A stretch of 64,000 bases of DNA from Mytilus californianus (lineage: Eukaryota > Mollusca > Bivalvia > Mytilida > Mytilidae). The position numbers were made by a program, and so were the translations under genes. The notes under the pieces are model-generated. The model did no database searches. It had not been told where the DNA came from and saw only the letters and a list, made by a program, of their open reading frames with translations. The DNA is taken from NCBI RefSeq assembly GCF_021869535.1, contig NW_026262659.1, positions 5,952,001 through 6,016,000 on the forward strand, in the 5' to 3' direction. Every line of letters begins with the position of its first letter. Within the stretch, counting starts at the first letter, position 1. Below are positions 11,931-22,884 of this stretch, piece by piece.

Positions 11931-13754
11931 TACCATCCGGAATCGTTTGCTTATGGCGAACAGATCGACAAAGTAGTGATTGGCGAAATATTTTTTGGGA
12001 ACATAATGCCAAATCATCTTTCGTTGAGTGGAATAACCGATATTTTCCCGACCTAAAACCGTGTAAGTATTTTGCATTAGAGTATCGTAATAAAACAATT
12101 TGTCTATATGCCATTTTGTTTTTCTTTGTTGAAATAGTTATTTGTTTTTAAAATCATTAAGATTATAACACAATGATGACTGTTGTACCCCAATTTTTGA
12201 CACTTTTACCTATTGTGTCTGTTTGTTTTGCTAACACATTGTTGTAAATATAATGGAATTCTATATGACTGTCACACAGTGAGAGGTTTAGCTAGCTATA
12301 AAACCAGGTTTAATCCACCACTTTCTACATAAGGAAATGCCTGCACCAAGTCAGGAATATGACAGTTGTTTTCCATTGGTTTAATGTGTTTGAGCTTTTG
12401 ATTTTGCCATTTGATAAAGGACTTTCCGTTTTGAATTTTCCTTGGAGTTTTAGTATATTTTACATTTTTGTCATGTGGAGTAAAAATATAGATAATTTAC
12501 AATTTATGTTTGGTCACTATACTTGAAAAACATATGCACACTCATTGAATAAAATGCACCTGACTAAGAAATTAAGTCTTTTGTTAAAATACAAAAAAAA
12601 ATAGAAAATTAAATAATAACTTCTTCCAACATCACATAGTCTAGACAAACTAAACACCGATATAAATGATTTTCTTTCTACTTACATTAAGACTGTCTGT
12701 AATTTGACAGTTTTTAATTCACAATGCTGACATCTTGTATCCAAGTTTGCCGCATCAACTCAAAAAAGTTTATTATCTTTGCATTAAAAGGACCCATATC
12801 AGGAAATAGGACATGTGTAAATTAAAAGAGTTTGGAACGATTAATGTATATTAAACATGAATCATTTATACAGTTACATACTATTTTCTGATATGATAAG
12901 GTTCGCATATCTGTTCGTTCTTGTCAAGCTGTTCTCATATCAAAGGAGGAGGTACATATATGATAAGAGCTATTATGTAGACCCTCAAATTTCTAAAATA
13001 ATTATATTCGTCCAGCCTTTCAAACTACTGTTAGTTTTCTTGAACAGGCTATTATAACATTTGCATTTTGGTACATAAATGTCCTTTTTGATGTCACTAA
13101 CGTGTTTAAATTGTAAAATAACCCCAAATTAACAATTTTACACATTGCCTTTGGCCAAAAATACATAAGAGCCAAATCCTTATCTTTCAGCAAAACATGT
13201 TTTGGGTGAGGACTTCGGTCATATCTAAATTATATTGACAAGCTCTGAAAATGAGGCTAGTGTTTGCAGTTTTGCAAACGGAAGAAGTTTGAAGCCCTTA
13301 ATCCATTAAAAATGAACACACATTTCAAAAATAGAACCAATAAAATACTGATATCTGACGGTCTTGTGAACATCGGAAATATGTTTTTTGATAAATATAT
13401 TACACTGTTTTACTTTTGAGTTCAAGTGGGCAAAAACAAGAGATCTTTGTATACCTCCTCTCAACTGACACGTTTATAAATATTAAATATAAGCAAACTT
13501 TTGATCATTGAATAAATAAGTGCTGATTTGCTTTTCTTTTTCTTATCACTCTCGGTTGATAATGGATCTGCGTATATATATCGGGCTTCCGTTAATCTTG
13601 ATTTTAAATGGAAGTCCATATAGTAAGAGTTTCTGATTTTCACAGCTTTGAATCGTATTATAGTCGAACGTTCTCTTCCAATTGTGCCTTTGAATTTTAC
13701 ATTTTAACTCATTTTGTTAGAGTCGCTATAACTATTTACAAATAGTTTAAATAC

Positions 13755-14044
13755 TGATTCTGGGCAAACCTGGCATTTACCCTTGATTCTGGGCAAACCT
13801 GGCATGTACCCTTGATTCTGGGCAAACCTGGCATGTACCCTTGATTCTGGGCAAACCTGGCATGTACCCATGATTCTGTGCAAATCTGGCATGTACCCTT
13901 GATTCTGGGAAAACCTGGCATGTACCCTTGATTCTGGGCAAACCTGGCATGTACCCTTGATTCTGGGCAAACCTGGCATGTACCCTTGATTCTGGGAAAA
14001 CCTGGAATGTACCCTTGATTCTGAGCAAACCTGGCATGTACCCT
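13755..14044 (+). repeat. 30 bp minisatellite, about 9.7 copies
   Basis: The unit is about 30 bp and contains 'gattctgggcaaacctgg' and 'catgtaccctt'. Copies differ by single bases, such as 'gggcaa' versus 'gggaaa'. Because the unit is a multiple of three without stops, it creates several overlapping false ORFs on the minus strand. Confidence 0.95.
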
Positions 14045-14129
14045 TTGTTCGCACTTTTTTTTTTATAAAACCTGTTGATTGCAAGGTTTTTACCAACACC
14101 GCAGACTTTTAGTATTACTAAATATCATG

Positions 14130-14250
14130 ATCTAGATAAAGGCAACAGTAGTATACCGCTGTTCAATAGTCATAAATCGATTGAGGGGAAACAAATCCGG
14201 GTCACAAACCAAAACCGAGGGAAACACAGTAGAACTATCGGTCTTGAATT
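14130..14250 (+). repeat. Fragment of a dispersed repeat
   Basis: The stretch 'ggcaacagtagtataccgct' to 'accgagggaaacac' resembles a repeat I recall as common in bivalve genomes. There is no second copy in this window, so the call rests on memory. Confidence 0.4.
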
Positions 14251-14480
14251 ATACCAATTAAAATTACAAATGATATACTAGATAGGTTGACAACATGCAC
14301 AACATCTAAAACGTAGTCGAAGTTAACGTTTTATTGATGGTAAAAATCTGCTATTTGACCTACATAAACCTATGTGCTATTTAATTTATTTTACTGAATG
14401 TTCTTCCTTTTTTTATCTTTTAATTTTTTTTTCGGTCTTGTTTTAGTTTTATTTGAATGTAACACAATAGAGTACTAACA

Positions 14481-14975
14481 TTATATAAATAACACATAGC
14501 TGAGAGGGTGATAGAGCAGATTGTTACCCCGAGAAAACATTGTCAACTGAGGCGAAGCCAAGGTTGACAATGTCTTTTCGAGGGGTAACAATCTGCTCTA
14601 TCACCCCCTCAGATATGTGTTATTTAATTTATTATACTGAATGTTCTGCTATTACTGTCGATTAAATTTCAAATTCAAAGTTATTAACTATGACGTCTTG
14701 TACATAACAACCATCCGTATTTAATAAAGCGCACACTTGATCAAGCGCCTCCATGAAGGGTAATAGAGTATTTGCCATAGGATAGAGTCGTATTAAATAA
14801 AGCGCACACTTGATCAAGCGTCTCCGTGAAGGGTAATAGAGTGTTTAACATAGGATAGAGTCGTATTTGATAAAGCGCACACTTGATCAAGCGTCTCCAT
14901 GAAGGGTAATAGAGTAAAGTAGTGCCCTCGTATTACCCAATCAAAATATGGCATTTTGACATGAAGTATAATAAA
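14481..14975 (+). mobile_element. Palindromic (hairpin) repeat, copy 2
   Basis: The inverted arms are about 60 bp. 'taacacatagctgagagggt' to 'aaaacattgtcaac' pairs with 'gttgacaatgtcttttc' to 'cccctcagatatgtgtta', with 'tgaggcgaagccaag' as the loop. The tail matches copy 1 at 9930-10271 but is expanded by a 73 bp triplication. A fragment of the same right-arm boundary ('ctatttaatttattttactg') sits at 14375-14400, so there may be a third, broken copy just upstream. Confidence 0.75.
14716..14930 (+). repeat. 73 bp tandem triplication inside the palindromic element
   Basis: 'cgtatttaataaagcgcaca' through 'ggatagagt' starts at 14716, 14789 and 14862, a constant 73 bp period. The third copy diverges near 14916. 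The equivalent site in copy 1 (near 10148) has one unit. Confidence 0.9.
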
Positions 14976-15529
14976 AGACCCGCTGAGTCATGGATGTGAT
15001 AGCGCTGAAAGTTACCGTCGAATAAAAGCTGTCATTTATTATGAAGTATAATCAAATAAAGTATCACGGGTCCTGTGTGGGTTTGGAGGCATTGTTACTG
15101 AAAAAGTTAGTTTTCACCTTAGAAGCGATAACAATCAAAACATATCCGCGCTGGTTTTAATAACACACCGTAGTTATTTTTGTATCAATCAACTAATCAT
15201 ATCACCAATTGCAATTAGGACATTGTAACATTTCCAAGCAAGAGGACCAAGTAATCAAACAATTTTTGCACTAAATACAGAATATGAATGACCGATTTAT
15301 TTCATATCGCCTGAACGTTAACGTTACTGAATTGGATCTCATTGCGAGGATGATGAATAAAACACGAAACAAGATGATTCGATCGATTCTGCTTTGATAT
15401 ATTTTGGTTTACAACATATGCACAATGATAAACGTTGCTTGAGGAGTATATCAGACCCTGTGTAGCTGAAAATAGATTTCACCTATTTGAAATAGAGACG
15501 ATCACAAAAATTAATCACCCTCATTACTT
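14976..15529. other. Non-coding gap, nothing recognised
   Basis: No repeat copy or coding signal was identified. Confidence 0.4.
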
Positions 15530-15835
15530 GTAAGTCAGACCTTTGGTATTGACATGATTTATAACAAACATTTTTAAAATTCCTCGTTCATAAATTAAGA
15601 AATTATTAAGAAACTAGGATTCCAACTCCCTCAGGCAAAGTTGACCCTATATGAATATGGTTATTATCCTTCTTGTTCATATAAATCATAACGTTTTGGT
15701 GTATTTACGAATCTAGGGCTTTCAAAGGGTTAGGTTTGAGCGTTTCAGATGAAAACTAATTTAGAAAAGCGCTTTGGACGCACGGAATTTATCTAGTTAG
15801 TATTTACTAGTATTTCAAACTCTATTGACTATAAT
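15530..15835 (+). repeat. Dispersed repeat family D copy
   Basis: Landmarks are 'caactccctcaggcaaagtt', 'gaccctatatgaat', 'ctagggctttcaaa' and 'aaaagcgctttggacgcac'. It matches 24850-25125 in the same orientation and 55785-56420 inverted. It ends about 15 bp before the large inverted-repeat element. Confidence 0.7.
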
Positions 15836-15850
15836 TGTTGAATTGATATG

Positions 15851-16321
15851 TATGGCATGGTATTGGTTGCAAAAATTTGATATTTTTCATTTAAATGCAA
15901 TATTTCCTATTTAATTGGTATATTTCTTCATTTAAATGCAATATTTTTTTTATTTGAATGGTATATTTTTTCATTTAAATGGTATAATTTTTCATTCTAA
16001 TGGTATAATTTTTCATTCAAATGGTATAATTTTCGTTCAAATGCAATCTTTTTTATTCAATTGGTATAAAATGTCATGTGAATGCAATATTTTTTATTCA
16101 ATTGGTATAGTAGTTTTTTTATTTATATGCAATAATTGCATTATGGGAAATTCTTTGACGTGATAAGGTCAAATTTGCAACAACGTTTGAGATTGGTCGG
16201 AAATTGTTTGGATTTCTCCCCTTTCTTTCTAAACATGGGTGACCAAGAATTAAAAAACGCGTCAGAATATCGCCCCTCTAACTAAATCTAACGTTCGTGC
16301 GAGTCCTGCACTGGCTGTTAA
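15851..16321 (+). repeat. Left inverted arm with internal short tandem array
   Basis: The outer 300 bp is a variable array of about 20 bp units alternating 'tttcatttaaatgcaatatt' and 'tttcattcaaatggtataat'. The inner part is unique sequence ('ggatttctcccctttctttc') ending at 'gcactggctgttaa'. It has a 9 bp insertion ('gcgagtcct') relative to the right arm. Confidence 0.85.
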
Positions 16322-16454
16322 AATCTTGTGGTCATAACTAGTATTTATATTGCAAAATTTCGATGGTCAAAACGTTCGGTCCACTTTTCAAAAACCGTTT
16401 CATTGCATATGGATTTATATGCAAGTATATCGGTTTTTTTTAAATAGATTAGAC

Positions 16455-16650
16455 ACCGTTGGTTTTCCCGTTTGAATGGTTTTACACTACTAAGTTTTTG
16501 GGGGCCCTTTATAGCTTGCTGTTCGGTTTGAGCCAAGGCTCCGTGTTGAAGACCGTATGTTGACCTTTAATGGTTTACATTTACAAATTATGACTTGGAT
16601 GGAGAGTTGTTTCATCGGCACTCATACCACATCTTCTTATATCTATATAC
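16455..16650 (-). repeat. Dispersed repeat family A, divergent subfamily fragment
   Basis: On the plus strand it has 'ggccctttatagcttgctgt', 'gtgttgaagaccgtatg' and 'cataccacatcttctta', the same block order as family A but with distinct wording. It lies inside the 4.6 kb inverted-repeat element. Confidence 0.6.
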
Positions 16651-16689
16651 AACGTAAACCAGACGTTTCTCAGACTGTTTTCTTTTTTT

Positions 16690-17322
16690 AATAAATCCTT
16701 TGCCGCGCGTTGTGTACTGATTGATAACTCAGTCTTTGAGAACAAGATTTATTTCAGTACCATTTGTAATTAGGTTTGAGCAAACTTCCAGTAATTGCAA
16801 ATACTCTTATGTCGGTGCTTTGTGTCTATTGTCTTAATGTTAGTTTTTTTGTGTGTCTCGTACCGATATTTTGAGTTAATTTGCTGATTTGTGCAGGTTG
16901 TTATTTTATTGTACTGTTACACCACTGTCCCAGCTTCTGGATGGGTTGCTCACAAACATGTTGTTGTACTGTTACACCGCTGTCCAAGATTAGGGGGAGG
17001 ATTGGGATCCCGCTAACATGTTTAACCCCGCCACATTCTGTATGTATGTGCTTGTCCCAAGTCAGGAGCCTGTAATTCAGTGGTTGCCGTTTGTTGCTTT
17101 GTTATACATATTTGTGTTTCGTTCATTTTTTTGTACATTAATTCGGCCGTTAGTTTTCTCAATTGAATTGTTTACATTTTTGATTTCGGGGCCTTTTATA
17201 GCTGACTATGCGGTGTAGGCTTTGCTTATTCTCGAAGGCCGTACGGTGACTTATAGCTGTTGATTTCTGTGTCATTTGATCTCTTGTGGAGAGTTGTCTC
17301 ATTTGCAATCATACCACATCTT
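16690..17322 (-). repeat. Dispersed repeat family A, near full-length copy
   Basis: The plus-strand blocks run 'gtgtactgattgataactca', 'actgttacaccgctgtcc', 'taaccccgccacattctgta', 'ccgtacggtgactta' and 'caatcataccacatcttc'. The 'actgttacaccactgtcc' block is partly duplicated near 16910-16980. The copy is nested in the 4.6 kb element. Confidence 0.75.
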
Positions 17323-17327
17323 CGTTT

Positions 17328-17757
17328 TAATATCCACCCTGCCATATTCTTTATTTGCCTGTCCCAGGGATGGAGCATGTAGTTTAGTGGTTGTCGTTGG
17401 TTCCTGTCTCGACTCATATTTGATATTTTGTAAATTGTTTTGTTATGTATAATTAGGCTGTTAGTTTTTTCGTTTGAATTGTTCACACTTTTCATGCCGG
17501 GCCTTTTATAGACGACTTTACAGTATCAGGTTTTTGTCATTGTTGAAGGCCTTACGATTGTCTACAAAAAGCATTTGTCTACATGACGGCAAAAAGCTCT
17601 ACAGAGCTTATGTTTGTAGTATTTCATGTAACCCGACTTAAAATAAATTGTTCTTAACTTATCTTATCTTATCTATAATTGCTTACATCCACTTCATATT
17701 TGAACTCCGGTGGATAGTTGCCTTATTAGCAATCATATTCCATCTCTTCATTTTTAT
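17328..17757 (-). repeat. Dispersed repeat family A copy, split by a retroposon tail
   Basis: Family A sequence runs to about 17560 ('ggccttacgattgtcta') and resumes at about 17680 ('tataattgcttacatccact'). The block between is foreign to the family. Confidence 0.65.
17561..17682 (+). mobile_element. Truncated retroposon 3' end with (TTATC)n tail
   Basis: About 120 bp interrupts a family A copy. It ends in an AATAAA-containing stretch ('aaaataaattgttcttaact') followed by 'tatcttatcttatcta', a simple-repeat tail typical of LINE or SINE 3' ends. 'tcta' occurs at both junctions, which may be a short target duplication. Confidence 0.5.
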
Positions 17758-17934
17758 ATTAAACTTGTGTTAGATAAGAGGAAAACCATTTGATATTTAT
17801 TTATTTGTTGGAGTGGGGGACAGAAGGATTTCATATATGAATATGGTTGCCTGGTAAGAGCTGAAAAATAGGCATGATTAGCGACAGATTGAAATGAATA
17901 ATAATGCTCTCTCTTCCCTTCCCCATCCTTCATC

Positions 17935-18004
17935 TATAAATTTAAACTGACCACCACGGAATAGCCCAATAGTGTTGTAAGTAGCGTTAAACACCAATCA
18001 ATCA
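17935..18004 (+). mobile_element. tRNA-type SINE, 3' end only
   Basis: It has the SINE tail signature 'ccaccacggaatagccca', 'gcgttaaacaccaatcaatc', matching 47500-47568. The tRNA-like head is missing or unrecognisable. Confidence 0.65.
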
Positions 18005-18202
18005 AAATCCCTTCCCTAGAATATCAAATAATCGTCCCTTAACTGTTATTGTCCGTGTAGTTCTTATATTTATCCAGCTTATCGTCCTACAGGCATGTCC
18101 TACTAAGGCTGTAATACCATAAAAACGTTTATAAAACAGCTCACATTCTAATATATCTGCATTCATAAATTTATTAATTTCATTTAGACTAAACGACGCC
18201 AT
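18002..18202 (-). CDS. Small ORF, unknown, abutting a SINE tail
   Basis: This is a 66-codon ORF with a genuine ATG in good context (plus-strand reading 'gccatgtttgtt', so 'aacaaacATGGC'). The product starts 'MASFSLNEINKFMNADILEC' and has mixed composition with no recognised domain. Its stop codon lies in the 'atcaatcaaaa' tail of the adjoining SINE, so if the ORF is real the SINE may have truncated it. It lies inside the 4.6 kb inverted-repeat element and could be a captured exon or a chance ORF. Confidence 0.25.
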   Translation of the reverse strand: MASFSLNEINKFMNADILECELFYKRFYGITALVGHACRTISWINIRTTRTITVKGRLFDILGKGF

Positions 18203-18673
18203 GTTTGTTATGTGCCTCTGCCGTCAACCTATCAAAAAAGAAGAGGTGGAAGAGAGCCAGAAGATCTTCCCAATGCAAAAAAAAAAAAACAGAAATGGAC
18301 TTCTTCTGGCTCACTTCGAAGAACCCCCCCAAAAAAAAACGCGCCCCATTGATATGTTTTAAAAACGCCTTGCCCCTATCCTTTTTTCCAAAAGAATGGC
18401 ATTATTAAATATATAAACATATATATAATCATCAAAATTAAAATGCTATTGTATTTTTATAAGACCTACTTTATTACATGTCCTGGGACTAATGACATCT
18501 ATCTATAAGTCCTAGCATACATTAATTATTATAATATGAACATGGTACTTGTTTTAATAACCACATGCATATGTCACCATTTATCAGGACATGAATTTGG
18601 TTAACATAGAGAGGATAAGGGAAGACATCAGAAAATCAATGAAGGATAAAAAACTTAATTCAAATAGTGGGGT

Positions 18674-18695
18674 GGGGGGGGGGGGGGGGGGGGGG
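18674..18695 (+). repeat. 22-base G homopolymer
   Basis: An uninterrupted run of G preceded by 'agtggggt'. Its true length is likely uncertain because of sequencing and slippage. Confidence 0.9.
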
Positions 18696-18929
18696 TAAAA
18701 ATTGCTGCAAGTTTTGTGTAATTAACATCGATTTTATATATATCCTTATTGGTCAATCAATTTTTCCCACATTAAGTTAAGATGGGTGGTAGGGGGTCAG
18801 TGAAAAAAACTATGAATTAAGTTTTTTTTATCCGACATTGAACTTTTGATGTCGTCCCTAATGTACAAAAAAAAAAAGATAAGGGGCGGGACCAAACCTA
18901 GAGATAACATAATAAAGAAATGATGAAAT

Positions 18930-19010
18930 ATACAGAATACGTTGATTGACTTTTGGTTGCCTTATGTCCAGTGGCAAATATGTCACGCATGTTTAGGACA
19001 AATATAATAG
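18930..19010 (-). mobile_element. Second SINE family, 3' end fragment
   Basis: The plus strand reads 'ggttgccttatgtccagtgg' then 'caaatatgtcacgcatg' and 'aggaca'. This matches the 3' end of the tRNA-derived element at 49190-49660 ('ggttgcttaacgtccagagg'). Confidence 0.5.
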
Positions 19011-19965
19011 AGATCAAAGGATAAAGAATAGAGTGAAATGGTAAAAACTAAAAGATATAGAATTATAGAAACGATCTTTGATCTGAAACCCCTACCCTCA
19101 CACACACACCATAACCATTACTGCCAATACTCGCATATATACATCTCTATACAAATATCTAAATTTGAACCTACTCCCCAGTATGCAGTATTGAAAAGTA
19201 AATCATTTAAAAGTCCTGAAGATAAAATATGTTTTGAAATATGCCCTGCATACTTATTTATGCAAAGACATATAGTAATTATTGAACTACTGTGGGGCTT
19301 GAAAAAAAATCTATTTAAGAGATTCGGAGACGAGAACAGTAAAAAAAAAAAGCTCAGCAACGAATCCTAAATGTAAAATGATTTTCAGCATAAGACATGA
19401 GAGCACATATTATAGATAGTATTAAATATGAAGTTCACGCCTCATATAGTGAAGTCCTATGTCATATGACTATTGTTGTAACATGGGTTAGTAACTGGTT
19501 CCAATTTATCCTGAATCTTTATTAAAGAATTAGTTCCGGAGTATAACAGCTTATGTCTCTACTTGTGTGTTTCTGGTTCTGCTGTCGTAATTAGGTGATT
19601 TTTTTTCTACATGTAGTAAAAAGAGGGGGCTTAGTCCAAATAATTGTATTGTCCTGGATGCTTTTTATTCTTTTTTCATGTGTGCCTTCCTGCAACGTCT
19701 CTGAGGATCAAGAAAAGTAAAAAATGATATAGCACTAAAGAACGTCATGATTACATGTATCTGGACTAAGAAGGAGGAGGGGGGCTAGCTATGTATTTTT
19801 TTTTTTTATTTCAATGTTTAGACTTTAGGAGAGTTTCTTCAGAAAAGGTTTTCATTGGAGGTGTTTTTGCCATGCACGCAGGCATCTGTTTCTATCCATG
19901 AACAAGTTGTGTGTCAAATTAATTATTATTACTTGTCACTCGCATTTTTTGCTCCATTATTGGCA

Positions 19966-20487
19966 TTAACAGCCAGTGCACGAACGCCAAATTTAGTTAG
20001 AGGGGCGATACTCTGACGCGTGTTTTAATTCTTGGTCACTCAAGTTTAGAAAGAAAGGGGAGAAATCCAAACAATTACCGACCAATCACAAACGTTGTTG
20101 CAAATTTGACCTTCTGACGTCAAAGAATTTCCATAATGCAATTATTGCATATAAATAAAAAAACTACTATACCAATTGAATAAAAAATATTGCATTCAAA
20201 TGACATTTTATACCAATTGAATAAAAAATATTGCATTTGAACGAAAATTATACCATTTGAATGAAAAATTATACCATTTGAATGAAAAATTATACTATCT
20301 GAATAAAAAATATTGCATTTAAATGAAAAAAATATACCATTCAAATAAAAAAATATTGCATTTAAATGAAGAAATATACCAATTAAATTAGAAATATTGC
20401 ATTTAAATGAAGAAATATATCAATTAAATTAGAAATATTGCATTTAAATGAAAAATATCAAATTTTTGCAACCAATACCATGCCATA
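19966..20487 (-). repeat. Right inverted arm with internal short tandem array
   Basis: It is the inverse of 15851-16321. It carries about one extra array unit ('attgatatatttcttcattt') compared with the left arm, so the tandem array has changed length since the arms were last identical. Confidence 0.85.
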
Positions 20488-20493
20488 GATATG

Positions 20494-22884
20494 TCAGTTA
20501 TTTTGTACCAATACGACTTGCTTACATGGAAATATTAAAATAATTGTTCCATTAATAACAGGTTTCGAACAAATGTATTCCACATAAATATACATTTTAA
20601 TCATAAAACTATATTAATAATACCTGATGAAGAGACAAGAACACAAGTCATTCATAAAACACTTCGGGCTAAATGGAATAGTTCATGGACCGTTCCTTAA
20701 TTTCCATAAAACTATATGGGCGTCAGTTCCATTGAATCTAAACAAGACATCGCGTTTGTTTTCATATATCCCCGAGGAACCAGTAATGACGCAGCTAAGG
20801 TTGTTTTTGTCTCTGCATTTAATCCACCATTTAAAAGAATTAGAAACACGGAATGGAATAAAAGATTGATAACTTGTTAATATATTTCAGTCATTAAACA
20901 GTTCATATTTGAAACGGTAACAGCAATAAAACTCATGTTTGCTAACATTACGAACGGACTGCCAACTAATGATGGGTACCAGTAATGACGCACTGTAAAC
21001 AAACCAGTAAAAACCACTTGTACGTAACTGATAATCGAAAAATTGTTTCAATCCGGATTCTTTAAAGTTAAAACTGTTCAACAGATTCAATTTTATTAAC
21101 AACTTTTGAAATTTCATTCACTTTAATGATCATGATGATTGTAACACCAAATTTTTTAACAATTTAATTGTAACCTATATTTTGATATATAATTGTCCAA
21201 AATTTATGAAAGTGATATACATATTCCATATATTTGAAAATAAAAAGTAATTGCATTCATAAAACAACATTGACAATAATACATTTATCAATGTACATAT
21301 GTATACGTCATACATTGAATGAAAAAAATCGATAAACCATAGAAAATTATATAAGCGACGATCGTTTGTTCTACAGTGATTCCCGCTTGAATGTAAAGCC
21401 ATGTAACATGACAGTCACGTGATTTGAAAAACACAAAATGGGGAAGCATACGGTCACATGGAATAGGATCCCAGTTACGGCAACCAGTCCGGTACCCACG
21501 AATGTAGTTCTTAAAAAAAATATATAACTTTTATTTAAAATGGTGTAGTTTTATTATTACACAAGTTCTGTAACTGAATGTAGATTTATTTGAATGGGTA
21601 GGCTTTCTAGCTTGAATTTCTGTAAAAATTTTGATTGATTTAAATGTAATCTGGCGTCGGTACATAGAGTAAATTGCCTAAATTCTAGCCTTTATTCTTC
21701 CCCGGAAGTAGACCGACCTACCCTGTTGTCAATCAAAACAAAATTGTGCAACGGAATGCCGGTCATGAGGCACTGAGATTGCACTTAGAAACTTCGAAAC
21801 AAATGCCTAACGTGAAACAGAAGTCCCAAGGTGGCTATCAAAATTATTTATTGGACAGCACCCCATTTATTTACTATGATTTTCAATGCGTTTCAATGGG
21901 GGAAATAACTGGGTCCCCGTTCCTGTCATACTTTTCTTGACCAAAGTGGAGATAGGACTGATAATCTTTCGGGGAAGGGTAGAATTTTTTTGACCTTAAT
22001 AAAATTGCGGAAATTGCATTGTCTTTAAATATTTTGAGCAATAATAACATTTCTGGGCAGAGTTTTAGGCATCTTTGTTGTAGTCAGATAACCTTCAACA
22101 ACATGTTATGAACAGCAAATGTTGATGACGTCACGGCTTTTGTTTAGAAATATAAAACCGTTAACTAAATCGGTGCGTCATTTCTGGTCCGCGTCAAAAC
22201 AGGTACCAAGACGATATATGCATGTATATATATATAGTTTGGTTTACAAAATATAAACTAAAGATATATCTTTGAATGAGAAGTAGCCTTATACTACATA
22301 AAATGGATATCGAATAATAAATATTCTAGTTTATTAAAATATGGATGTATAAAAATTATATATATATCAACGAATGGTATAGCGATGGGTAAAACCATGG
22401 GTTAAGCAACAGTCTCTCCCCACCTCACACCCTTATAAGAATGCACCCTCTAAATAAATAACTTAAACGGTACCAATTAATTGGTAGTATGCTTTAAACT
22501 ATGAAGGCAAAAATAATCAAAACACAAGTATTTTGGAACAGAGGAAAAAAGAGTTTGTATTTAAACACACAAAAAAATCCAAACATTACAGACATAAACC
22601 TTAGAATAAAATAGTCAATCATTCTCACCATATAGAGAAGGGTAAATAGATTGACAACCATACACAATATCAGTGAATGTTTACTAATACGATTTATGTT
22701 TATAAAAATGTCTTAACAACTGCTTTAGATAAACTTATTCTAAAAGTTTACCAATTCAACACTATAATTAGATCTTTGAATATTGTTTTTATTGGTATTT
22801 ATATTGATTTTGTTATCATTAAATTAAAATCAAACTAAATATTATTTTTATATACATATGCACATTCATGGCTCTACAATCTGT
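20494..22884. other. Non-coding DNA, no recognised gene
   Basis: It contains a repeated short phrase 'accagtaatgacgca' (near 20780 and 20980). A slightly more GC-balanced segment at 21640-22200 has a 64-codon ORF (21746-21940) with no recognised domain. Confidence 0.4.

Larger units (their letters stand above)
10272..13754. other. AT-rich non-coding DNA
   Basis: No gene was recognised. Small features inside are a retroelement 3'-tail fragment (10770-10855), a perfect 15 bp-stem hairpin (11046-11102) and a three-copy 23 bp repeat (11843-11930). Confidence 0.45.
15851..20487. mobile_element. 4.6 kb transposon-like element with ~0.5 kb terminal inverted repeats and 6 bp target duplication
   Basis: The outer ends are perfect inverses: 'tatggcatggtattggttgc' on the left and 'gcaaccaataccatgccata' on the right. 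The inverted arms continue for 471 bp (15851-16321) and 522 bp (19966-20487) at high identity by eye. The direct repeat 'gatatg' flanks the whole unit (15845-15850 and 20488-20493), as expected for one insertion event. The interior holds two or three family A copies, a retroposon tail, two SINE 3' ends, a 22-base G run and one short ORF (18002-18202), but no recognisable transposase, integrase or polymerase. Long TIRs and a 6 bp duplication are also features of Polinton/Maverick elements, though this is far shorter and carries none of their genes. It is therefore either a non-autonomous or gutted element, or a foldback element. Confidence 0.75.

Noticed and set aside
13704..14099. 131-codon minus-strand ORF with a 10-residue repeat
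   Set aside because: It is the 30 bp minisatellite read in frame. Two other frames of the same array are also open.
15851..20487. Polinton/Maverick virus-like element
   Set aside because: Long inverted repeats and a 6 bp duplication fit, but no integrase, DNA polymerase B, protease or capsid gene is recognisable and the length is far below the usual 15-20 kb. It is kept only as an unclassified transposon-like insertion.
21746..21940. 64-codon plus-strand ORF
   Set aside because: Composition is somewhat protein-like, but there is no ATG, no conserved motif and no splice context.
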